NCBI GenBank assembly: GCA_018350325.1
Contig: JAEVLN010000017.1
Location: 1,016,666 to 1,080,665, forward strand
Reading direction: 5' to 3'
DNA length: 64,000 bases
DNA from: Globodera rostochiensis
Taxonomy: Eukaryota; Nematoda; Chromadorea; Rhabditida; Heteroderidae
This document shows, piece after piece, positions 55,641 through 64,000 of this stretch. Position 1 is the stretch's first letter. Each line of letters begins with the position of its first letter. The position numbers were made by a program, and so were the translations under genes. Under the pieces are notes generated by a model that was not told the DNA's origin, made no database searches, and saw nothing but the letters and a program-made list of their open reading frames with translations.

Positions 55641-57420
55641 GATGAGCAACTACATGATCAAACATGTGATTCAGCATGGACTGTCCGAAGACCGGGAGAC
55701 TGATGCGCAGCTGCACGAAAATCTGTTCACTTTGGTCACGGATCAGAAGGGCAACTACGTGATCAAACATGTGATTGAGCATGGACTGCCTGAAGATCGG
55801 GAGACACGATGCGCTGCTACATGAAAATCTATTTACTTTGGTCACGGATCAGAAGGCAACTACACGATCTAACATGTGATTGAGCATGGACTGCCTGAAG
55901 ATCGGGAGACACGATGCGCAGCTGCACGAAAATCTGTTCACTTTGGTCACGGATCAGAAGGCAACTACATTATCATGCATGTGATTGAGCATGGACTGCC
56001 TGAAGATCGGGAGACACGATGCGCAGCTGCACGAAAATCTGTTCACTTTGGTCACGGATCAGAAGGGCAACTACATGATCAAACATGTGATTGAGCATGG
56101 ACTGCCTGAAGATCGGGAGACACGATGCGCTGCTACATGAAAATCTGTTCTCTTTGGTCATGGATCAGTATGGCAACTACATTATCATGCATGTGATTGA
56201 GCATGGACTGGCTGAAGATCGGGAGACACGATGAGCTGCTGCATGAAAATCTGTTCTCTTTGGTCATGGATCAGTATGGCAACTACATTATGATGCATGT
56301 GATTGAGCATGGACTGCCTGAAGATCGGGAGACACGATGCGCTGCTACATGAAAATCTATTTACTTTGGTCACGGATCAGAAGGCAACTACATGATCAAA
56401 CATGTGATTGAGCATGGACTGTCCGAAGACCGGGAGTCACTATGCGCAGCTGCATGAAAATCTATTTACTTTGGTCACGGATCAGAAGGCAACTACATGA
56501 TCAAACATGTGATTGAGCATGGACTGTCCGAAGACCGGGAGTCACTATGCGCAGCTGCATGAAAATCTATTTACTTTGGTCACGGATCAGAAGGCAACTA
56601 CATGATCAAACATGTGATTGAGCATGGACTGTCCGAAGACCGGGAGTCACTATGCGCAGCTGCATGAAAATCTATTTACTTTGGTCACGGATCAGAAGGG
56701 CAACTACACGATCAAACATGTGATTGAGCATGGACTGTCCGAAGACCGGGAGTCACTATGCGCAGCTGCACGAAAATCTGTTCACTTTGGTCACGGATCA
56801 GAAGGGCAACTACACGATCAAACATGTGATTGAGCATGGACTGTCCGAAGACCGGGAGTCACTATGCGCAGCTGCATAAAAATCTATTTACTTTGGTCAC
56901 GGATCAGAAGGCAACTACACGATCAAACATGTGATTGAGCATGGACTGCCTAGATCGGGAGACACGATGCGCAGCTGCACGAAAATCTGTTCACTTTGGT
57001 CACGGATCAGAAGGCAACTACATTATCATGCATGTGATTGAGCATGGACTGCCTGAAGATCGGGAGACACGATGCGCAGCTGCACGAAAATCTGTTCACT
57101 TTGGTCACGGATCAGAAGGGCAACTACATGATCAAACATGTGATTGAGCATGGACTGCCTGAAGATCGGGAGACACGATGCGCTGCTACATGAAAATCTG
57201 TTCTCTTTGGTCATGGATCAGTATGGCAACTACATTATCATGCATGTGATTGAGCATGGACTGGCTGAAGATCGGGAGACACGATGAGCTGCTGCATGAA
57301 AATCTGTTCTCTTTGGTCATGGATCAGTATGGCAACTACATGATCAAACATGTGAGCATGGACTGCCTGAACATCGAGAGCCATGATGCGCAGTCTGCAC
57401 GAAAAACGTCTTTGGCAACA
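55636..57420 (+). pseudogene. Decayed tandem array of a single Pumilio (PUF) repeat
   Basis: About 17 tandem units of 104-106 bp. Each encodes one PUF repeat of the form [20 protein letters not shown] followed by [15 protein letters not shown] (35 residues). PUF proteins bind RNA through eight different repeats, one base per repeat; here one type, closest to the last-but-one repeats of Pumilio, has been amplified. The RNA-contact triad reads Asn-Tyr...Lys instead of the usual Asn-Tyr...Gln. Only the first one and a half units are open without interruption. Most others carry a one-base loss at the KGN codons (AAGGCAAC for AAGGGCAAC) and a one-base gain after DRE, so no long protein is possible. 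There is no start codon or splice context of its own. Confidence 0.8.
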
Positions 57421-57758
57421 CTGATCACGGATGAAGTGTCGCGGGCCAAGTTACGCTTTATACATACAATACACAAATGGATTTTGCCAAGCTAATGTTG
57501 CTTGTGAGACCCCAGTTTTTAAATCTCGACAGAAATTTAGTAATGTAACGTGGTTGAAATGTTGTTTTTGCTTGGTGGCCAAAATGGATGAATGAAATTG
57601 AGGGTGCTAAACCGTGAGCTTGTTATGCGTTGTCTGCACGGAAACGTGTTTAATTGGTTTCGGATCAGAATGGTAGACACGTGATCAAACATGTGATTGA
57701 TCATGGACTGCTCGAGGACCGAGCCCATTATGCGCAGACTGCAGGGGAATGTGTTCAC
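57421..57758 (+). pseudogene. PUF array end and a detached PUF unit
   Basis: After the array CGGGCCAAGTTACGCTTTAT and CAATACACAAATGG form a distinct tail. A further PUF-like unit (GTGATTGATCATGGACTGCT) lies at 57650-57758 and is interrupted by the hAT relic. Confidence 0.6.
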
Positions 57759-58286
57759 CAGTGTTTTGCTGTTCCAGCTTGGCCTGTTCTGTTCCTGATA
57801 GACCCCATTGTTTATTGGAATTCAGCAAAAAAGGCAAAGAATTAATTAATAAGACACTATTATCGGCTGGGGATTTTCAGGAATTGGAACCCGCTAAGGA
57901 ATTGGCTTTTAAAATATTTGCGATTCCGGCAATGGCTGCGCCAATTGAACGTGTTTGGTCTAAGGCTGGCTCGGCCACAGTACATCAGAGGAGTCTTACA
58001 AAATACGAATTGTTGAACGATCAGTTGATTGTTTATGTTAACGAGCATCTTAATCCTCAATTTTTCAGTGATTGAACCACTTGTCCAATGAATCATCGAT
58101 TAAAATTTCAGACTGAATTTCACTCACAAAATTTTTAATTTGGAACAGTCTAAGAACAGCTTACTCTGTTCTGTTCCTGTTCTGTTCTCGAGGTTGGAAC
58201 AGAACAGGAACAGAACAGATAGGCTGTTCTAAAATTTGAGAACAGAACAGGAACAGACCCAAAATTGTTGGAACAGCAAAACACTG
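57759..58286 (+). mobile_element. Deleted hAT transposon with transposase C-terminus
   Basis: A 528-bp element with perfect 17-bp inverted ends CAGTGTTTTGCTGTTCC and a perfect 8-bp duplication GTGTTCAC at 57751-57758 and 58287-58294. Inside, about 57850-58075 encodes the hAT dimerisation domain: FKIFAIPAMAAPIERVWSKA, then a short remainder ending in QFFSD. The rest of the transposase is missing. Near the right end are CTGTTCTGTTCCTG and CAGGAACAGAACAG palindromic words. It is inserted in a PUF unit, whose sequence resumes after the right duplication with TTTGGTCTCG. Confidence 0.93.
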
Positions 58287-58436
58287 GTGTTCACTTTGGT
58301 CTCGTTACGCTTTATACAATACAATACACACATGGCTTTACAAAATGATCTGTTTAGGGGGATGCATTATGATGGGATTTACATATGGTTTGGGCGGTAG
58401 ATCCTATAATCGCATCTCGTTGCGGCGCATCGTCGT

Positions 58437-58884
58437 CTAGATGTTGTACTGGATGGCGATCTTCTTTCTGCGCTGCATTCCGTCCACATGGAACCACTCG
58501 GGCTTGTACGTCGCGTCTTCCGCTGAGTCAGGCGCATTGCGCCAGCGCACTGTGATATGGTCGTTAGCGCAGCGCTCCATTTGACGCTCCGTGATGATCA
58601 TGGCGTCGCAGGAGATTCTAATGGTGACGGACTTCTTGGGGCCGATAAGACCATTCGAAGGGTTCATGGTGATACGCTTCGGCTTGGTAGTGTTGAGTTT
58701 GAAGATGATGCGCTTTGTCCCAGTATTGATGATCTAAATTAAAATAACTTAAACGAGATATTGTACCGCGGCCAAATGATGCACTTACCCGCACGTAGTA
58801 AGAGGCGTTGTTGTCGAACGGTGCATTGAAGACGATCTTCTGAGCGGGCATCGTTGCGACGTCTTCTGGAGGAAGGTGCGCCAT
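58437..58884 (-). CDS. msp: Major sperm protein (MSP)
   Basis: The cytoskeletal protein that drives the amoeboid crawling of nematode sperm; it also signals to oocytes. Exon 1 (58884-58789) encodes MAHLPPEDVATMPAQKIVF and FNAPFDNNASYYVR. After a 55-bp intron exon 2 (58733-58437) has IINTGTKRI, FKLNTTKPKRI, SCDAMII, NDRITVEW-like NDHITVRWRNAPD, EWFHVDGMQRRK and ends IQYNI. Length is 129-130 residues, close to the usual 126-127. The immunoglobulin-like MSP fold motifs are all in place. Several positions differ from textbook MSP (for example the QMERCA segment), so it may be a divergent copy. A TATA box lies about 92 bases upstream. Confidence 0.95.
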
Positions 58885-58975
58885 TTGTTGATGATGTTGT
58901 CGAGGTCCTTCGTTGTGTATTGTTGAGAACGTTGCTTGTTGTTTGCTAATGCGAAAAATTTAAAAAAGCACTACG

Positions 58976-58983
58976 TTTATATA
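58976..58983 (-). promoter_or_regulatory. TATA box of the msp gene
   Basis: TATATAAA on the minus strand, 92 bases before the start codon, with no competing site nearby. Confidence 0.5.
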
Positions 58984-59126
58984 CAATTCAACTTTGTCAC
59001 ACTCTTAACTTTTTGTAACGAATCTCCAATGAAAAATGTATAAAAATTTTTTGCTAAGTATGCTAGAAAGACTAATTATTACATTTATTTCAAACCACAG
59101 TATCAATTTTTGGTAAGAATCGAGAA

Positions 59127-59486
59127 ATGCTAATTCGCATTTTCAGCTTGAACGTCCTGTTAATGCAAATGTGCTCGCCAGAGTCCAATATCTGTTTGCC
59201 GGACGGTGAGCAAAAGACAAGCGGCTCAATTCTACGGGTTGGTGAGCAATTTATTTTTAGCGGTGCGCATTTCTACGAGAGCAACCTCCGAAAACTGTCG
59301 GTGCGCAATTCTCCAGTGCGCTTTCCGTTCAACATTACCAATCCCGCTTTTTTCTATTTTTTGCTTTTAATCGTGCGACATTTTCCAACGTTACGTTCTT
59401 ATGCCAAAACCTCAAATACAAAAAACTCATTATCCTTCGGACACCTGCATCGGCCTTTGCGGCAAAACACACCCCTATGTATATAA
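59127..59486 (+). CDS. Hypothetical 119-codon frame
   Basis: Starts with ATG and a hydrophobic segment (MLIRIFSLNVLLMQM) followed by a Cys-containing region and a second hydrophobic stretch. No domain recognised, no repeats in the window, and the end is not supported by a poly(A) signal. It could be chance. Confidence 0.2.
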   Translation: MLIRIFSLNVLLMQMCSPESNICLPDGEQKTSGSILRVGEQFIFSGAHFYESNLRKLSVRNSPVRFPFNITNPAFFYFLLLIVRHFPTLRSYAKTSNTKNSLSFGHLHRPLRQNTPLCI

Positions 59487-59524
59487 TTTTATTAAAGTTT
59501 TAACAAAATATTTTTTACCAGAAG

Positions 59525-59600
59525 ATTAATTGACAAAATCCATGTGTGTATTGTATTGTATAAAGCGTAACTTGGCCCGCGACGCTTTTTTAAAGAAGTT
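59525..59600 (-). repeat. Inverted copy of the PUF-array tail
   Basis: On the minus strand GCCAAGTTACGCTTTATACA and CAATACACACATGGATTTTG repeat the sequence at 57438-57490 and 58305-58340. This shows that the tail block has moved independently of the PUF units. Confidence 0.7.
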
Positions 59601-60045
59601 CTACAATTCGGCCTATAATTTCTTTTACGGGCAAATGCAGACCCATATTTTCCAACAAAACGACTTCTAAGTAAATCCAAAGCCGGATTGGCTTAGGCCT
59701 AAGCCTAACAAACCCCAAACTAGGGTGGCTTAGGCCTAAGACTTACGAAATTAGGGACTGCTTCTTGCCCGTAAAGGAAATTAATTAGAATTTTACAGTG
59801 ACTGGTGCCCCATTTAAATGTCGGAATTATAATTACATTTTTTAATTACCTACCGATCCGGTTAGTAGATAATGCGCCCATAAATTACTGCCCCTAAACC
59901 CCGCGGCAATGAAAGAATTTTTATATTAAAAATACGAACATGTTACACTACTGTACCATGTGGTACATGGGAATATAAAAGCGATTATGATATTGTCTTG
60001 CTACTATTCGATCTTTTATTTTTCAATGTATATGATTGTCTCTTC
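59601..60045. other. No gene; TTAGGCCTAAG palindromes
   Basis: 59695-59745 contains GGCTTAGGCCTAAGCC and a second copy GGCTTAGGCCTAAG around CTAGGGT, probably another small palindromic element. The rest is AT-rich. Confidence 0.45.
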
Positions 60046-60450
60046 TTATTCTTTCACGGCACGCCCACTGTTTCCACTGTCCTCTTCGTGCTGCTTCTGA
60101 GAACTTTCAGCAGAGACCATCATAGGTATGGCGATTGAGGCGGCTACCGCACTTCGCATTGGCTCCGGAATTCCAATTGCGATGTGTGAAGACACACGAT
60201 TCGCCTCATCTATTGCAGCTTGTTGTTGGTTCTCAAGGACGTGATTGTTGGCGTCTGTTATGTAGCCGGTATGGCGTAGCCAGCGTACAATTGCCAACCA
60301 ACATAGAAGGAATATCAGCAAAACGATGGCGTAATTTGCGAACACGAGTAATGCTTGAAGCAGCTGCATTTGGAAGCCGCGCTCGTCACCGTTGTTAGCG
60401 TTAGGTGATGACGCTGCAGCGTTGTTATTGAGACTCGCTGCTGCAAACAT
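60046..60450 (-). CDS. Small membrane protein ORF in a virus-like cluster
   Basis: A 134-codon frame from ATG 60450. An Asn/Ala-rich N-terminus, one transmembrane helix (LLQALLVFANYAIVLLIFLL), and a Gln/Ser/Glu-rich tail. Its ATG overlaps the stop of the preceding ORF as TGATG, an arrangement rare in nuclear genes and common in compact viral or Maverick gene blocks. Not recognised by family; context links it to the structural gene at 60701-61358. Confidence 0.5.
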   Translation of the reverse strand: MFAAASLNNNAAASSPNANNGDERGFQMQLLQALLVFANYAIVLLIFLLCWLAIVRWLRHTGYITDANNHVLENQQQAAIDEANRVSSHIAIGIPEPMRSAVAASIAIPMMVSAESSQKQHEEDSGNSGRAVKE

Positions 60451-60617
60451 CAGTTGTTGGTAGTGTCTGGTTTGATTTCTAGTGTATGGGTAAAGTTCAT
60501 TGGGGATACGATTGGAGCGGATGCGATGATCCGTTCGTAAATTTCCGGTTGGGCGTTGAAGCGAAGTGCATCTGCTGGCTCGTAGACAATCATCCAACTC
60601 ATGTTGGAACCCGCCAT
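60450..60617 (-). CDS. 55-codon ORF overlapping the membrane-protein ORF
   Basis: Starts MAGSNMSWMIVYEPADALRF and ends KPDTTNN, stop TGA at 60452-60450 overlapping the next ATG. Good codon continuity, no introns. It may be the N-terminal remnant of a structural or minor virion protein of a Maverick-type element. Function unknown. Confidence 0.4.
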   Translation of the reverse strand: MAGSNMSWMIVYEPADALRFNAQPEIYERIIASAPIVSPMNFTHTLEIKPDTTNN

Positions 60618-60700
60618 CGGTGTGCGTGTGGGTGTGTGAGAGAAAGAGTGTGAACAGGCGTTTTTTGAGAGTGTAAATTTAGGGTCTTGTTTAAATGTAT

Positions 60701-61358
60701 TTATGCAATTTTTAAGTACGATATAATGTGACGGTTATAATCAATCATGATCAGCTGATCAAACTCTCCAAGAACAATCAGCTCAGCACCGCCGGCTGGT
60801 ATGCCAGCGTTGAACTGCAATCGAATGCTGGTCGTACCGGAGCGCAACAGTTCAAAGCCGCAACCGTCATCCAGCGTCGACGTGAGCGGCACAACGAAGA
60901 AGGTCCATCCGTCGTGGAACTGGTCCAGCGTGATGTCCATGGAGCGTTCCGAATTCGTCATGCCCAACGCTTCGTACATGTTGACAAACGGTCGAATGTA
61001 AGCAGCGTCTGCAAAATTCATGCGATACGGCACTGCCAGGTACGCCTGGCCAGCCGCATGGATACTGATGTCTCGGATGGAATAGGGGCGGAAGTTGAAA
61101 GGTGAGTGTGCCAAATGGCCGTTGAACGCTCGGTTGAGCACCAGGGCAATCGTGACGCGTCGCGGAATTGTGTCAGAAAAGATGTTCTAATCCATCTTAC
61201 GACGGCCGACAGGTAGACGGACTTGACCTCAGTTTTGCGTACCGCATATGTGGCCGGCTGGCGTTCCAGCGTTTTGTAGATGGACATGTTTAGCGACGGT
61301 TGCACCTCTACCATTTTCACGTAGAGATTGATGTCATGTAGGTAAAGCCCGTATTGGG
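60701..61358 (-). pseudogene. Remnant of a Maverick/Polinton-type (F54H12.2-like) structural gene
   Basis: Two frames together cover about 215 codons of one protein. The upstream frame (about 61358-61190) has LHDINLYVKMVEVQPSLNMS and AVRKTEVKSVYL. The downstream frame (to 60701) has DTIPRRVTIALVLNRAFNG, SPFNFRPYSI, DGWTFFVVPLTSTLDDG and ELIVLGEFDQLIMID. The pattern matches the F54H12.2-like family, seen in Maverick and adintovirus-type elements, as remembered. A single-base frame change and an in-frame TAG near 61190 break it, and its 5' end is replaced by Rab7-like exon 3. Described as a relic; no attempt was made to restore it. Confidence 0.7.
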
Positions 61359-61790
61359 TTTGCATTTTCACCTCCGTCCCGTCAACTGTGAGATCTTTTG
61401 TCAGAAAATCACAGCCAACCTGAACATTTTGCCGATTTAGCAGAATCATTTATGCATTTTTATTTTTCAAGAAAATTGATTTTTGGGAAAGTGGTCCACC
61501 ATCTGTGTGCTGCACACCTTTTAAGAAAACAAATTCGTTTTTCTTTCGAATACCTCAGAAACTCAAAACCGATCAAATCGAAGTTAACCATAAATTTAAC
61601 CGTTGCTTTGTACGCACTGACAAATTGACGATTAACGTATTGGTTCATCAGTGAGCTCTTCCCAACCCCGGCCTCGCCTGAATACAGTAAAAAATGGTTA
61701 CCAATTTTCTGGTATGAGGCATAGTCAACCTAAAAGAATCACTTTCAGCATCATTTTGCGTTGGGTCGGACGATTTTGATTATTCATGTT
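61359..61790 (-). pseudogene. 5' fragment of the Rab7-like gene
   Basis: Contains copies of exons 1 and 2 and 61 bases of exon 3 (up to TEVKMQ), then the sequence changes abruptly to the Maverick-type relic in the same reading frame. The start codon is retained in the MITE target duplication, but the native upstream region is displaced by 577 bp. No nucleotide-binding motifs after switch I remain, so it cannot encode a GTPase. Confidence 0.9.
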
Positions 61791-62367
61791 TAGGGAGGCA
61801 AAAAATATGCACATAAAATCTTGAAATATGCGCATAAAATATGCACCAAAAATTGCAAAATATGCACATAAAATGAAAAAATATGCACATAAATTTTCCA
61901 AATTCAATATAAAATTTCCCCAAAATTCTTCAAATTCATTCATCAATGGTTAAAATTGCTGATGAGACACATATTCAAAATTTCAAGTGTTTTGGCGTCT
62001 TTTTTGAACTTTTGGACTATTTTGGCATTTTTGACGACTTTTTTGAACTTTTGTGATTATTTTGCGCTTTTCAAAAAATTTCTTAAGAAAAATGAAAAAA
62101 TCAAATTTTTCTTGCCAAGATCACAAATTTTTTGCAAAATGCTAAAAATATGCACATAAAATGAAAAAAATATGCACATAAATAGCGAAATATGCACAAA
62201 TATGCAAATATGCACATAAATCGCGAAATATGCAAAAATATGCAAAATATGCACATGGAAATGCGTTCTAGAAGCTTCAAACCAAGCTGAAAACACGTTT
62301 TTCGTGCGTTTCAGGCTGTTCCCAGTTCCGGAAAAAAATATGCATGTGCATATAATTTGCTTCCCTA
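61791..62367. mobile_element. 577-bp MITE with TAGGGAGGC/GCTTCCCTA ends
   Basis: Inverted ends TAGGGAGGC and GCTTCCCTA, a perfect 8-bp duplication TTCATGTT at 61783-61790 and 62368-62375, and an empty site in copy A at 54720-54727. The interior has two clusters of ATATGCACATAAA repeats, one at each end, separated by an AT-rich core without coding capacity. The duplicated bases include the ATG of the Rab7-like fragment. Confidence 0.95.
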
Positions 62368-62847
62368 TTCATGTTCAATTGGTTTAGATAATAAGGCGGT
62401 AATAGAATACGTGTAATTCAAACCACTTTAAAGCAAGTTATGAGCCCGGGACTGAAGTGTCTTTTTCAATGGGGACTCAGTTATACATGTGAAAAAAATC
62501 GCTTTTTTTTATGCCTTCAAAGATGCTAAAAACGATTCCGGGTTTTGGCGGTTCCGGTTCCAATTTTTCGCAGTTCCGGAACCGGAGCATCACTGGCACC
62601 ACCTCTAGTGGGGGAACCAAAAAAAACAAAAAACATATAAATCGGTCTAATCAAGTCAAATGAGTTGCCCGGTATCGGGATCCCGGGCCGGGATTGGTCG
62701 GGATTACCCCGTTTTTGGAATCCCGGTTCCAGTTTTCGAAACCAGATCCTGGTGGTTCACCACATTGAGCAAATTGTATCATTCGACTCCACTCTCAAGC
62801 GTAACGAACCCAATCCATAAATTTTTTTGGCCTGGCGGAAACCGGGG

Positions 62848-63288
62848 TCAACCCATCTCATCAACACCCAACTCATCAATACCCAACTCATCAACGCCCA
62901 ACTCATCAACAATATCGGGGCACTCACTTGCTTCAACCTTAACCAATTCACAAAATCTTAGCGCCAATCGAAAGATCTCGAAGAGTTGAAGCTAACATTA
63001 AGTTAAAACTTTGCGTTGGACAAGTTTCAAAAAAGTTATGGCCTTAACACTTGAGAAATTTAAATTCCGATTTTTGGGGGTTTTCTGGGCATAACTTTAT
63101 TGAAACTTGTCCAATCGCAAAGCTTTAACTTAATGTTAGCTTCAACTTTTCGAGATCCTTCGATTGGCGTTAAGATTTTCTGAATCGGTTAAGGTTGAAG
63201 CAAGTTATTGCCCCGATCTTGATTGTTGATGAGTTGGGTGTTGATGAGTTGGGTATTGATGAGTTGGGTATTGATGAGTTGGGTATTG
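62848..63288. mobile_element. Foldback element, copy B
   Basis: The counterpart of 55200-55640 within the duplicated segment, with no difference noticed by eye. Confidence 0.75.
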
Positions 63289-64000
63289 ATGAGCAACTAC
63301 ATGATCAAACATGTGATTCAGCATGGACTGTCCGAAGACCGGGAGACTGATGCGTAGCTGCACGAAAATCTGTTCACTTTGGTCACGGATCAGAAGGGCA
63401 ACTACGTGATCAAACATGTGATTGAGCATGGACTGCCTGAAGATCGGGAGACACGATGCGCTGCTACATGAAAATCTATTTACTTTGGTCACGGATCAGA
63501 AGGCAACTACACGATCTAACATGTGATTGAGCATGGACTGCCTAGATCGGGAGACACGATGCGCAGCTGCACGAAAATCTGTTCACTTTGGTCACGGATC
63601 AGAAGGGCAACTACATGATCAAACATGTGATTGAGCATGGACTGCCTGAAGATCGGGAGACACGATGCGCTGCTACATGAAAATCTGTTCTCTTTGGTCA
63701 TGGATCAGTATGGCAACTACATTATCATGCATGTGATTGAGCATGGACTGGCTGAAGATCGGGAGACACGATGAGCTGCTGCATGAAAATCTGTTCTCTT
63801 TGGTCATGGATCAGTATGGCAACTACATTATGATGCATGTGATTGAGCATGGACTGCCTGAAGATCGGGAGACACGATGCGCTGCTACATGAAAATCTAT
63901 TTACTTTGGTCACGGATCAGAAGGCAACTACATGATCAAACATGTGATTGAGCATGGACTGTCCGAAGACCGGGAGTCACTATGCGCAGCTGCATGAAAA
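63284..64000 (+). pseudogene. PUF-repeat array, copy B (runs off the window)
   Basis: At least six and a half units as in copy A. The first unit has a TAG stop in place of CAG, and the third has the CCTAGATCGG deletion also found at 56948 in copy A, so units have been exchanged or lost between copies. Confidence 0.8.

Larger units (their letters stand above)
54295..57350. repeat. Segmental duplication, copy A
   Basis: From TTTGCATTTTCACCTCCG inside Rab7-like exon 3 rightwards, the sequence recurs almost base for base from 61359 to the window end. It covers Rab7-like exons 1-2, the upstream region with GC-rich palindromes (54895-55110), the foldback element and the PUF array. Copy A is the parent for the Rab7 part because its gene is complete. 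Confidence 0.93.
61359..64000. repeat. Segmental duplication, copy B (continues past the window end)
   Basis: Near-identical to 54295 onward, offset by about 7,064 bases before and 7,648 bases after the inserted MITE. Differences seen include a changed poly-T run near 61460, the MITE, CAG to TAG in the first PUF unit (63354) and fewer PUF units between shared landmarks. Confidence 0.95.

Noticed and set aside
57537..57758. 73-codon minus frame near the PUF end
   Set aside because: Reverse translation of PUF units; the sense strand carries the repeat homology.
1..64000. rRNA or functional tRNA genes
   Set aside because: No rRNA-like blocks were seen, and none of the tRNA-like motifs pairs well enough to be called a gene.

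Overview
The window is a piece of a nematode nuclear genome. A two-exon major sperm protein gene, found only in nematodes, is the best marker. Genes are split into many short exons with mostly short AT-rich introns. Several have a TTTCAG-like acceptor just upstream of the ATG, as expected for spliced-leader trans-splicing. At least two introns fit a GC rather than GT donor. The overall style (GC donors, many small transposons, poly-G/C runs) suggests a tylenchid such as a plant-parasitic nematode, but this is inference. Exon limits given below were read by eye from splice motifs, reading phase and remembered family sequence; no transcript or alignment was available.

Layout. 1-5.6 kb is repeat-rich, with several small non-autonomous hAT-like elements and one small secreted-peptide gene (5.0-5.3 kb, minus). 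6.2-11.7 kb is a satellite into which a complete Ty3/gypsy LTR retrotransposon has inserted. 11.8-14.0 kb (minus) is a neuropeptide-type G-protein-coupled receptor with a minisatellite in one intron. 16.4-17.8 kb (plus) holds two unrecognised, related coding segments. 19.1-28.0 kb (minus) is a 27-exon P4-ATPase lipid flippase of the TAT-1/ATP8A type, probably with a Gln-rich tail. 28.4-28.9 kb is a long foldback element. 30.9-32.6 kb (plus) is a beta-carbonic anhydrase. 33.5-37.0 kb (plus) is a secreted Cys-rich protein with a 2-kb satellite in its last intron. 38.0-38.8 kb (plus) is a Pro/Ala-repeat single-pass membrane protein.

39.3-54.7 kb is a run of eight minus-strand genes: divergent Rab7-like GTPase, RTRAF, AK6, CIAO2B, mitochondrial ribosomal protein mL53, RPB4, NUDCD1 and a four-pass membrane protein. 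Several are only 140-205 bp apart, as in nematode operons.

54.7-64 kb is a young rearranged region. A segment with the 5' part of the Rab7-like gene, a foldback element and a decayed tandem array of one Pumilio (PUF) repeat occurs twice (54.3-57.4 kb and from 61.36 kb to the window end). In the second copy a 577-bp transposon sits in the start-codon context, and the broken Rab7 exon runs in frame into a decayed Maverick/Polinton-type structural gene. Between the copies lie a hAT relic inserted in a PUF unit, the sperm-protein gene and virus-like small ORFs.
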